DNA of 64,000 nucleotides, taken from contig JAGATQ010000016.1 in the NCBI GenBank assembly GCA_017621205.1, positions 86,902 to 150,901 of the forward strand. Reading direction: 5' to 3'. This document shows positions 54,213 to 62,367 of the stretch, one piece after another. Position numbers and translations under genes: made by a program. The notes beneath the pieces were generated by a model, which saw nothing but the letters and a program-made list of their open reading frames with translations, did no database searches and was not told where the DNA came from. Each line of letters starts with the position of its first letter. The stretch's first letter is position 1. This DNA is from Lachnospira sp. Its GTDB lineage: Bacteria; Bacillota; Clostridia; Lachnospirales; Lachnospiraceae.

Positions 54213-55937
54213 TCATTCTAGGATTAATTTTTCCATCATTTCTGCTGTGATAGAAACAGGTAAATCTAATCCATCAAGCACTTCTGAATATAGAGATAAC
54301 TTTCTCTGTTGTAATTTCTGTATTTTTTCCTCTATAGTATTTGCTGTAACCAAACGATATATCATAACATTTTTTTTTTGACCCATTCGATATATTCTAT
54401 CCTCTGCTTGTTTCTCAACAGCAGGATTCCACCATGGATCATATATTATTGCAGTGTCTGCTGATACAAGATTTATCCCTGTTCCTCCTGCCTTAAGACT
54501 TACTAAAAATACACTTTTATCACATTCCTCAAATTCATCTACTAATTGCATCCTATTATGAGTTTTGCCATCTAAATAAAAATATTTTATATGCATTGCT
54601 GCAACTCTTTTTTTAATTAAATTTAACATTTTTGTAAATCGACTAAATATCACCACTTTATGACCCGATTCATATAGGCTGCCAACTAAATCAATTAACA
54701 ATTCTAGTTTGGCAGATTTTGAACACCCTTGTATATTTAAATCTTTATTCAACAGTTTTGGATGGCAACATATTTGTTGTAAATATAACAATCCATTGAG
54801 CATCGTACTATTGTTCTTTATTTCATATCTATCATTTTTTCTTAGTAATTCGTATTGTACACTTTCTAACATTTCCTTGTATAGATTACGCTGTTCGTCC
54901 TCCATTTCACAATATAATACCTGCTCCTGTTTCTCTGGAAGCTCCTTTAAAACTTCATTTTTTATTCTCCTCAAAACAAATGGTGCTGTTATTAACTTAA
55001 TTCTTTCCGTTAAAGTTTCCATTTCAACCTTCTTACTAATATCAGCAAAAGAAACCATGATATCAGGATTAATAAATCTCATAAGTCCCCAATATTCTTG
55101 TATATTATTTTCTATGGGAGTTCCCGTTAGAATATATCTGTTATTCGCTTTTAATTTGTATAAAGCTCTATAAGCCTTACTTTTGGAATTCTTAATATAT
55201 TGAGCTTCATCAACAATCAAATTATCAAAAGAATATTCCACCAATATTTCATAATCATTCAATACCGTTCCATATGTTGAAAGTATTACATCATACTTTT
55301 CTAAGCCAATAGAATTTCTAGTTGGCCCATGGTAAATATAATATGATGTAAGCGGAGAAAATTTATCCAACTCTCTCTTCCAATTTAACAATAATGTTTT
55401 GGGAACAACAATCAAACTACAGCCTTGATTCAATTGTTTATCAGACAAAAAAGCAATAATCTGTAAAGTTTTTCCTAGCCCCATATCATCAGCTAAGCAT
55501 CCACCCACCTTGTTATACTTAAGTGAAAGAAGCCACTTAACCCCTACCAATTGGTATGACCTTAAATTCTGAATAATATTATCATCAATATTTATATTAA
55601 TATTTTCATATCCAAGATAATCATCTAATTTTTCTATAGATTTTCGGTTTAAGCTATTCGAAAATAGTAACGCATCAATAATTTTCTTCTTTTCGATTTT
55701 TACTATCCCCGTCTCTTTGTCCATTTTGACAGACTTCATTTTAAATACATCTGGAAGAATAATTATTGTACCATTATACTCTATCCAATTTTCGCTCCTC
55801 TTTTTTAAATCAATTAATTGAGAAATATTAATACTCTCCTCATCAAATTTAACATCACCATTAATCTCAAACCAATCAATGTTATATGAAACTTGAATTT
55901 TCGAAAAATCTCCAACAGCTATTTTTTTTTTCAGCAT
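54213..55937 (-). CDS. SNF2-family helicase/ATPase, C-terminal part
   Basis: All SNF2 motifs are present: DDMGLGKTLQI (Walker A), LIVDEAQYIKN (DEAQ), LTGTPIENN, then the second half with VIFSRFTKML, SLKAGGTGINL and EDRIYRMGQKK. The start shown (55937, ATG of MLKKKIAVGD) has no ribosome site. The frame before it (55882-56676) looks like the missing N-terminal part of the same protein, offset by one base at a run of ten A (55922-55931). I read the two as one gene. As encoded, only a frameshift or slippage would join them. Confidence 0.88.
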   Translation of the reverse strand: MLKKKIAVGDFSKIQVSYNIDWFEINGDVKFDEESINISQLIDLKKRSENWIEYNGTIIILPDVFKMKSVKMDKETGIVKIEKKKIIDALLFSNSLNRKSIEKLDDYLGYENININIDDNIIQNLRSYQLVGVKWLLSLKYNKVGGCLADDMGLGKTLQIIAFLSDKQLNQGCSLIVVPKTLLLNWKRELDKFSPLTSYYIYHGPTRNSIGLEKYDVILSTYGTVLNDYEILVEYSFDNLIVDEAQYIKNSKSKAYRALYKLKANNRYILTGTPIENNIQEYWGLMRFINPDIMVSFADISKKVEMETLTERIKLITAPFVLRRIKNEVLKELPEKQEQVLYCEMEDEQRNLYKEMLESVQYELLRKNDRYEIKNNSTMLNGLLYLQQICCHPKLLNKDLNIQGCSKSAKLELLIDLVGSLYESGHKVVIFSRFTKMLNLIKKRVAAMHIKYFYLDGKTHNRMQLVDEFEECDKSVFLVSLKAGGTGINLVSADTAIIYDPWWNPAVEKQAEDRIYRMGQKKNVMIYRLVTANTIEEKIQKLQQRKLSLYSEVLDGLDLPVSITAEMMEKLILE

Positions 55938-56676
55938 TAGTATATATATTAATACCATATTTGCTCATGTTTTCAACATCCTGCCAAAGATTTTCTCCTT
56001 TATACCGAAATCCTTCCTCTTTATTATACTTCCAATTACACGCCTCAATGTTTCCTCTTGTCCTCTGCTCAAATCCAAAATCTCTATATCTATTGCTTAC
56101 AGAAATAAATCTATCTTCGCTCAAATAATCCACTATATAATTATCATAGTCAAATGCTAAGTCTAATGGGAAACTTTTATCTGATAAATTTATGTATACT
56201 TTTGCATTAATTTGATTTGAAATATCCTTTTGGGATATATTATTAATGTCGAAAAATATTTTTGATTTTTCACCCCCAAACTTCACACCATCGATTTTAC
56301 TATATTCAGAGGACAGCGATAGTGAATTATAACAAATTTCATCAACTTGATACATTGGACTTTTTTTTTCTGCTTTGTAAAATAAACAAGCAAAAATAAC
56401 TAATGATTCTAACCCTGCAAGTCTATTATTAGAAATCAAATACTGATACTTATTAATCTGTGTATTAGATACATTATTCAAAAAATCTAATATTTGTTGA
56501 AATTCTACATCGGTTACATTATCAACTTTATTTAAACAGTTTATATTTACATTTCGCAGTTGACCAGAAAATTGTTTACTCTTCAACTTAGGAATAGTTC
56601 CCTCATATGTCTCAATGACAATCCTATTTTTTTTTCGGCTTTCGTCAAAATTAATATTTAGAATTAGATCAGCCAT
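55882..56676 (-). CDS. N-terminal part of the SNF2 protein, out of frame with the helicase
   Basis: The 264-residue reading ends LPLDLAFDYD-type strands and a GFRYKGENLWQDVENMSKYGI region that resembles the N-terminal part of bacterial SNF2 proteins, where a short basic segment then leads into a W.EI....FD block. That block is found in the other frame (NIDWFEINGDVKFDEE). ATG at 56676 has GGGAG eight bases upstream, and the gene starts 13 bases after the radical SAM stop. Joined, the product would be about 830 residues, a normal size. Confidence 0.78.
   Translation of the reverse strand: MADLILNINFDESRKKNRIVIETYEGTIPKLKSKQFSGQLRNVNINCLNKVDNVTDVEFQQILDFLNNVSNTQINKYQYLISNNRLAGLESLVIFACLFYKAEKKSPMYQVDEICYNSLSLSSEYSKIDGVKFGGEKSKIFFDINNISQKDISNQINAKVYINLSDKSFPLDLAFDYDNYIVDYLSEDRFISVSNRYRDFGFEQRTRGNIEACNWKYNKEEGFRYKGENLWQDVENMSKYGINIYTNAEKKNSCWRFFENSSFI
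55922..55931 (-). other. Ten-A homopolymer where the SNF2 frame breaks
   Basis: On the minus strand G is followed by ten A and T. One A fewer would put the N-terminal frame into the helicase frame. The cause could be transcriptional slippage, phase variation or a sequence error. Confidence 0.85.
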
Positions 56677-56689
56677 TGCACATTCTCCC

Positions 56690-58018
56690 TTACTCCTCAA
56701 AAAAATATTCATTACTTAAAATCATTTTCTCATATATCTGTTCCTTACCCATGCAATGATAAAACCATTCTCCATTATGTTCATCAGCATTAAATATTCC
56801 TTCATATTCCATACGACAGCCGCCCCCACATACATATCTTACATCACATGTTTTACAACCTAAGGTATTATCTACAGATGTAAACTCTTTGATATAACAA
56901 GACGCATTCATTATATTTTTAAAATTATCACTCAACACATTCATATTAGATTTTAATTCGTGTATTCTATTACACCAAAACACGTCTCCATTGGGAGCAA
57001 TACTTATTTCCCCAAATCCGCAATTATTTCTAATTGCCTTATTAGGGAAATTAAGAACAAAATTCTCAATATAATAATTAGGATATATCTTCTCCACTAA
57101 TTTCCTTATTTTTTCTTTATATTCTCTATTTTCCTTCTTAGAAATACTTATTTCACGTCCCTGAAGTAATTCCAAATTCAATTTTATAAAAACATTAGGA
57201 TATTGCACCATGAATTGTTTCGCAAACACTTCAAAATTTTTAACAAACTCATCAATACCTTCATATAATGGAGTCACAGCCAAAGATACTCGTACTCCAT
57301 GATTATAAAAAAACTTTATTGTATTAATAGCCTTATCAAAACCATCATATTGTCTTACAGAGTAATATGATACACTGTCATAACCATCCATACTAATTTG
57401 TATTTCATCTATATATTCTGATAATTTTATAATCGCCTCTTCTGTCCACATTATTCCATTACTTAAAACTGTGACATATAATCCCAGATTATGTGCATGC
57501 ATAATAACATTTTCAAACCCCTCATATATTGTTACTTCTCCTCCAGTAAAAGTTACTCCATGCCCTCCTGCCTCTTTAAAATCCGACAACACTCGTACCC
57601 ATTCTTGCCACTTCAATTCATCATAATCTATTTCACCCGCATACATATAACAATGTTTACAGCGTTGATTGCAATTATTGGTCAAATAAATATAAATGTT
57701 ATTTTCTTGTAATACACTAGATTTAACTGGATATTCAAACCTTTTTGCCTCTATTTGCATAATTACCCGCAAAACAGTATCTTCATTATATTTTTTCATT
57801 ACGTCCTCAATAGATGATTCTGCCTGCAATTCTTTAAACACCCTCAACTCTTCCTTGTTCTGCAAAACTAGCCACATAATCCCTTGAGTATATATTACTA
57901 AATATGTATCATTATATTTTACTATAACAAGTTCCTTAGGAAATTTATACTTTTTACTTACATCTATCTCAACTTCAATTGTTTTATTGCTATCTTGTTC
58001 ATTAACTGCATTATCCAT
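56690..58018 (-). CDS. Radical SAM/SPASM peptide maturase with N-terminal PqqD-like domain
   Basis: Residues about 22-100 form a PqqD-like (peptide-recognition) domain (VIVKYNDTYLVIYTQGIMWLVLQNKEELRVFK). The radical SAM motif is C116-x3-C120-x2-C123 (CNQRCKHC), with TGGEVTIYEGF after it. The SPASM end has seven Cys (333, 349, 388, 391, 397, 401, 422), including CKTCDVRYVCGGGC, enough for two auxiliary Fe-S clusters. Such enzymes modify small peptides. The peptide gene at 58112 lies just upstream. GAGGAG precedes the ATG. Confidence 0.9.
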   Translation of the reverse strand: MDNAVNEQDSNKTIEVEIDVSKKYKFPKELVIVKYNDTYLVIYTQGIMWLVLQNKEELRVFKELQAESSIEDVMKKYNEDTVLRVIMQIEAKRFEYPVKSSVLQENNIYIYLTNNCNQRCKHCYMYAGEIDYDELKWQEWVRVLSDFKEAGGHGVTFTGGEVTIYEGFENVIMHAHNLGLYVTVLSNGIMWTEEAIIKLSEYIDEIQISMDGYDSVSYYSVRQYDGFDKAINTIKFFYNHGVRVSLAVTPLYEGIDEFVKNFEVFAKQFMVQYPNVFIKLNLELLQGREISISKKENREYKEKIRKLVEKIYPNYYIENFVLNFPNKAIRNNCGFGEISIAPNGDVFWCNRIHELKSNMNVLSDNFKNIMNASCYIKEFTSVDNTLGCKTCDVRYVCGGGCRMEYEGIFNADEHNGEWFYHCMGKEQIYEKMILSNEYFFEE

Positions 58019-58041
58019 TTTTACTTATTCTCCTCAAAACA

Positions 58042-58087
58042 ATGATGAGAATAAGTATGAACCTTTTTCCATACCCATTCTCATCAT
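58042..58087 (-). terminator. Strong hairpin between peptide gene and maturase (attenuator)
   Basis: ATGATGAGAAT pairs with ATTCTCATCAT over 11 bp. A second stem of GTATG and CATAC continues inward. On the minus strand TGTTTTGAGG follows, so some transcription may stop here. This would give more peptide mRNA than enzyme mRNA. Confidence 0.75.
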
Positions 58088-58111
58088 AGTCAAACTAATT
58101 TCTGTTACAGA

Positions 58112-58216
58112 CTAATTTTGATTCCTTTCACAACTCTTAAAACAATACATTGCATTAATTCTTGCAGAATCCTTTACCCTTTTAACAGTCCATAAAACTT
58201 TGACTTTTTTCATCAT
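58112..58216 (-). CDS. Short precursor peptide candidate (34 residues)
   Basis: The frame starts MMKKVKVLWTVKRVKD and ends NAMYCFKSCERNQN, then TAG. GGAGG lies five bases before the first ATG and eight before the second. It has 34 residues, is very basic, and has two Cys (25 and 29, in YCFKSC) and one Trp (9). Its own promoter is just upstream and a hairpin just downstream. Position next to a PqqD-like/radical SAM/SPASM enzyme makes it the likely substrate (RiPP precursor). It is too short for usual gene calling. The modified residues and cut site are unknown. Confidence 0.72.
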   Translation of the reverse strand: MMKKVKVLWTVKRVKDSARINAMYCFKSCERNQN

Positions 58217-58248
58217 GAGCACCTCCAAATAAAATTATACTATCTGTA

Positions 58249-58277
58249 ATAATATCATACAACATACTGTGTGTCAA
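58249..58277 (-). promoter_or_regulatory. Near-consensus promoter of the peptide gene
   Basis: TTGACA (58272-58277), 17 bases, TATTAT (58249-58254) on the minus strand, about 33 bases before the first peptide ATG. It is one of the best promoter matches in the window and separates the peptide from the M42 gene upstream. Confidence 0.85.
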
Positions 58278-58319
58278 CATCTAACACATTCAAACAATTA
58301 TTAAAATTATCTACACAAT

Positions 58320-59267
58320 TTAAAGATTCATCAATAGAAACTCCATAAGTTTTTGTGTGTTTTCCAAATCTGATTTATTTACGACAGAATTTGCAGAATG
58401 AATACCTCTACATGGAATTGAAATCCCCAATTCATATCCTCCATTATCCAACTCATTACTAATAATTAATTCACTTGTCCCACAATCACTCACTTCCAAC
58501 TGATATTGAATGCTATTGTCCATAGCAATATGTTGTGCCCATTCAATACATTTAGGGTGTGAAATACTCATACTATCAGAAATTTTAAGACCGGCCCCTA
58601 ACGACATTTTGATACTATTCATCTCTCCTACTGCCGATACATCAATAGTAATAGATAAATCTGGTTGAATATTAGATTTTATTACTCTACTACCTCGCAT
58701 CCCTATTTCCTCTTGAACGGTAAAGCAATAATAAATATCAGATTTTGTTGGTATGTCCAATTTAATCAATTGATATAAACAAAAGCATGAAATCCTATTA
58801 TCAAGAGCTTTTCCTACATAATAATTTTCACTCTCATAAAAACTTTTTTTAAAAGAAAAAACCTCTCCAATCTTAATGTTATCCTCTCCGTTTAATACTT
58901 CAAGGTATAAATTATTATAATTATAAGCTTTTAATTTTTCTTCTTCATATGCCCGAATGACGCCATATGATTTCAATGATTCAACTCTCTGTTGATAAGC
59001 ATTCCATGTTTTAATATTGCCGAGGCTTTTTATTAAATATTTCTCTTTTTCTAACCTTTTTATTACTTGAAATCCCACTTCATCGACATGGGCAACTATA
59101 ACAACTTTTTTCCTGTTTTCCTTACCCCTTTTCAGACATATTAGATTTCCAACGCTATCAATAGATAATTCGTCAACCCTTTCTTGTTCCAGCTTTTTAT
59201 AAAGATACTGATTTACTTCTGACTCATATCCTGATACCCCAATTAAATTACATAATTTGTCAAGCAT
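58320..59267 (-). CDS. M42 family metallo-aminopeptidase
   Basis: The 315-residue protein has the M42 metal and catalytic residues: VIVAHVDEVGFQ (His, Asp), GKALDNRISC (Asp), FTVQEEIGMRGSR (Glu pair), SITIDVS (Asp) and CRGIHSANSVV (His). All appear present, so it should be active. It has no signal peptide. It opens the island operon, upstream of the peptide gene and in the same orientation. It might trim leader or degrade peptide, or it may be a cargo gene. AGAGG precedes the ATG. Confidence 0.9.
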   Translation of the reverse strand: MLDKLCNLIGVSGYESEVNQYLYKKLEQERVDELSIDSVGNLICLKRGKENRKKVVIVAHVDEVGFQVIKRLEKEKYLIKSLGNIKTWNAYQQRVESLKSYGVIRAYEEEKLKAYNYNNLYLEVLNGEDNIKIGEVFSFKKSFYESENYYVGKALDNRISCFCLYQLIKLDIPTKSDIYYCFTVQEEIGMRGSRVIKSNIQPDLSITIDVSAVGEMNSIKMSLGAGLKISDSMSISHPKCIEWAQHIAMDNSIQYQLEVSDCGTSELIISNELDNGGYELGISIPCRGIHSANSVVNKSDLENTQKLMEFLLMNL

Positions 59268-59333
59268 ATTATGTCCTCTTTCCCTCTACTTCAACTCTTC
59301 CTTCGTTCAAATTGTTTCTCAGCTTGCATATTT

Positions 59334-59339
59334 ATTATA
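59334..59339 (-). promoter_or_regulatory. Putative -10 box before the M42 gene
   Basis: TATAAT on the minus strand, about 70 bases before the M42 ATG. A clear -35 box is not visible. It lies after the terminator at 59427-59465. Confidence 0.45.
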
Positions 59340-59426
59340 CTACAAAAAATTCTTATTCTACTTCAAATCAACATTTAAAACCATTCTTTTACACGAAATA
59401 AGTTAACATAATTCTATCAAAATAAA

Positions 59427-59465
59427 ATTCCCTCCACCACTACCCTTAGTAATGATAGAGGGAAT
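59427..59465 (-). terminator. Terminator downstream of ppdK, island side
   Basis: ATTCCCTC and GAGGGAAT form a stem, followed on the minus strand by TTTTATTTTG. It ends ppdK transcription before the island. Confidence 0.8.
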
Positions 59466-59509
59466 CAAAAATAAACCTCTAAATAAAACAGCTACCTTTT
59501 TCGCAATCT

Positions 59510-59542
59510 CCTACTTACTAGCAATCGCTGCCTGTGCTGCTG
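59510..59542. repeat. Direct repeat at the ppdK 3' end (right, att-like)
   Basis: The 33-base copy that overlaps the last ten codons and stop of ppdK. It is identical to 52358-52390. Confidence 0.9.
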
Positions 59543-62138
59543 CAAGTCTTGCAATCGGCACACGGAATGGAGAACAAGAAACGTAATCCAGACCAATCTT
59601 GTGGCAGAACTCTACGGAAGATGGATCTCCACCGTGCTCACCACAGATACCTACATGAAGCTTGTTATTAACAGGCTTACCTAACTTGATTGCGGTCTCC
59701 ATCAGCTTACCAACACCAGTCTGGTCAAGCTTAGCAAATGGATCGTTCTCGAAAATCTTAGCATCATAGTAAGCATCTAAGAACTTACCAGCATCATCAC
59801 GGGAGAAGCCGTAGCACATCTGTGTTAAATCGTTCGTACCGAAGCAGAAGAAGTCAGCGTTTGCTGCAATCTCATCCGCAGTCAATGCAGCTCTAGGAAT
59901 CTCAATCATCGTACCTACTTCGTACTCTAAATCAACACCAGCAGCAGCAATCTCTGCGTCAGCAGTCTCAACTACAACCTTCTTAACATACTTTAATTCT
60001 TTTACATCACAGATTAATGGAATCATAATCTCTGGCTTAACTGCCCAATCAGAATGTGCCTTCTTAACCTCGATTGCTGCACGGATAACAGCCTTTGTCT
60101 GCATCTTAGCAATCTCAGGATAAGTAACAGCAAGACGGCATCCACGATGACCCATCATCGGGTTGAACTCGTGTAAGGAAGCAATGATAGCCTTAATCTC
60201 ATCAACACTCTTGCCCTGTGCATCTGCAAGCTTCTTGATATCATCCTCTTCAGTTGGAACAAACTCATGCAGAGGTGGATCTAAGAAACGAATCGTAACC
60301 GGGTTACCCTCAAGAGCCTCATAAAGAGCCTTGAAATCACCCTGCTGATAAGGAAGAATCTTATCTAATGCAGCTTCTCTCTCCTCTACAGTATCAGAAC
60401 AAATCATCTCACGGAATGCAGCAATTCTGTCCTCCTCGAAGAACATATGCTCAGTACGGCAAAGACCGATACCTTCTGCACCAAGCTCACGAGCCTTCTT
60501 AGCATCAGCCGGGGTATCTGCATTGGTACGTACCTTTAAGGTTCTGTACTTATCAGCCCATCCCATAATACGACCAAATGTACCAGCAATTGTTGCATCA
60601 ACAGTAGGAATAACACCATCATAAATATTACCGGTAGAACCATCGATAGAGATATAATCTCCCTCATGATATTCTTTACCAGCTAAGGTAAACTTCTTGT
60701 TATCCTCATCCATAACAATGTCGCCACAACCAGATACACAACAGGTTCCCATACCACGGGCAACTACGGCTGCATGGGAAGTCATACCACCACGAACGGT
60801 TAAAATACCCTGTGAAGCCTTCATACCAGTGATATCCTCTGGTGAAGTCTCAAGACGAACTAATACAACCTTCTCACCATTGGCATTCCAATCAACTGCA
60901 TCGTCAGCAGTAAATACTACCTTACCACAAGCAGCACCAGGAGAAGCACCAAGACCCTTACCAACCGGAGTAGCAGCCTTTAATGCAGCAGCATCAAACT
61001 GTGGGTGTAATAAGGTATCTAAGTTACGAGGATCAATCATGGCTACTGCCTCTTCCTCTGTTCTCATACCTTCATCTACTAAATCACAGGCAATCTGCAA
61101 AGCAGCCTGAGCTGTTCTCTTACCATTACGGGTCTGTAACATATAAAGCTTCTTATTCTCAACAGTAAACTCCATATCCTGCATATCTCTGTAGTGGTTC
61201 TCTAATGTCTGGCAAACCTCTTTAAACTGGGCAAATGCCTCTGGGAACTCCTGTTCCATCTGAGCGATTGGCATCGGTGTACGAACACCAGCAACCACGT
61301 CCTCACCCTGGGCATTCTTTAAGAACTCACCCATAAGCTTCTTCTCACCAGTAGCTGGGTCACGGGTAAATGCAACACCAGTACCACAATCATCACCCAT
61401 GTTACCAAATGCCATAGACTGAACATTAACAGCAGTACCCCATGAATATGGAATATCGTTATCACGACGGTATACATTGGCACGAGGGTTGTCCCATGAA
61501 CGGAATACTGCCTTAACAGCACCCATCAACTGCTCCTTCGGATCAGTAGGGAAGTCCTGTCCAATCTTTTCCTTGTACTCAGCCTTAAACTGGTTTGCTA
61601 ACTCCTTCAAGTCCTCAGCAGTTAAATCAACGTCCTGTGAAACGCCTCTGTCAGCCTTCATCTTGTCGATAAGCTCCTCAAAATACTTCTTACCAACTTC
61701 CATTACTACATCAGAATACATCTGGATAAATCTTCTGTAGCAATCCCAAGCCCACCTTGGGTTACCTGACTTATTGGCAATTGTCTCAACTACTGTCTCA
61801 TTCAAACCTAAGTTAAGAATTGTATCCATCATACCCGGCATAGATGCACGAGCACCAGAACGAACAGAAACTAATAATGGATTCTCCTTATCACCGAACT
61901 TCTTGCCGGTAATCTCTTCCATCTTAACGATATATTCGTTAATCTCTGCCATAATACCTTCGTTAATCTCGCGACCATCCTCGTAATACTGTGTACAAGC
62001 CTCAGTTGTAATCGTGAAACCCTGTGGAACAGGAAGACCAATGTTCGTCATCTCTGCAAGGTTCGCACCCTTACCACCAAGAAGCTCTCTCATGTCAGCA
62101 TTTCCCTCTGAGAAAAGGTAACAATACTTCTTTGCCAT
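59511..62138 (-). CDS. ppdK: Pyruvate phosphate dikinase
   Basis: PPDK interconverts pyruvate, ATP and Pi with PEP, AMP and PPi. The 875 residues contain the ATP-binding start (LGGKGANLAEMTNIGLPVPQGF), the phospho-His swivelling domain (GGMTSHAAVVARGMGTCCVSG) and the PEP-binding barrel (EGIGLCRTEHMFFEEDRI ... GTNDLTQMCYGFSRDD). Length is normal. AGGAGG precedes the ATG. The 3' end lies in the island att-like repeat, but the reading frame is intact. Confidence 0.97.
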   Translation of the reverse strand: MAKKYCYLFSEGNADMRELLGGKGANLAEMTNIGLPVPQGFTITTEACTQYYEDGREINEGIMAEINEYIVKMEEITGKKFGDKENPLLVSVRSGARASMPGMMDTILNLGLNETVVETIANKSGNPRWAWDCYRRFIQMYSDVVMEVGKKYFEELIDKMKADRGVSQDVDLTAEDLKELANQFKAEYKEKIGQDFPTDPKEQLMGAVKAVFRSWDNPRANVYRRDNDIPYSWGTAVNVQSMAFGNMGDDCGTGVAFTRDPATGEKKLMGEFLKNAQGEDVVAGVRTPMPIAQMEQEFPEAFAQFKEVCQTLENHYRDMQDMEFTVENKKLYMLQTRNGKRTAQAALQIACDLVDEGMRTEEEAVAMIDPRNLDTLLHPQFDAAALKAATPVGKGLGASPGAACGKVVFTADDAVDWNANGEKVVLVRLETSPEDITGMKASQGILTVRGGMTSHAAVVARGMGTCCVSGCGDIVMDEDNKKFTLAGKEYHEGDYISIDGSTGNIYDGVIPTVDATIAGTFGRIMGWADKYRTLKVRTNADTPADAKKARELGAEGIGLCRTEHMFFEEDRIAAFREMICSDTVEEREAALDKILPYQQGDFKALYEALEGNPVTIRFLDPPLHEFVPTEEDDIKKLADAQGKSVDEIKAIIASLHEFNPMMGHRGCRLAVTYPEIAKMQTKAVIRAAIEVKKAHSDWAVKPEIMIPLICDVKELKYVKKVVVETADAEIAAAGVDLEYEVGTMIEIPRAALTADEIAANADFFCFGTNDLTQMCYGFSRDDAGKFLDAYYDAKIFENDPFAKLDQTGVGKLMETAIKLGKPVNNKLHVGICGEHGGDPSSVEFCHKIGLDYVSCSPFRVPIARLAAAQAAIASK

Positions 62139-62247
62139 TGTAAAAATACCTCCTAAAATAATATTATTTTATAGCCTGTCCATCCTTTTATTGCACCAAA
62201 TATGGCTAAATGGCATAATTTACCAAGGACAGCAAACCGCTACCGAC

Positions 62248-62253
62248 ATTATA
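62248..62253 (-). promoter_or_regulatory. Putative -10 box of ppdK
   Basis: TATAAT on the minus strand, about 110 bases before the ppdK ATG, with a weak CTTTTA 17 bases upstream. No structured riboswitch is recognised in the leader. Confidence 0.5.
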
Positions 62254-62367
62254 ACATATTTTGGTAGCAATAAAAGTCTTTTTTCTCAATTTTTTGTGAA
62301 AATGGAAGGCAAATTCTGCCAGCAGCCACGTTTCGACAAAATATTACCGTATATGTGCCACATTTTC

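Larger units (their letters stand above)
52358..59542. mobile_element. Putative genomic island in the 3' end of ppdK
   Basis: A 33-bp direct repeat of the ppdK end is at 52358-52390 and 59510-59542. Between them lie an M42 peptidase, a small peptide gene, a radical SAM maturase, a split SNF2 gene, a membrane protein and a toxin-like gene. The inside is clearly more AT-rich than the flanks. No integrase or transposase is present, so the way of integration is unknown and the island may be a remnant or mobilised in trans. Confidence 0.7.
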
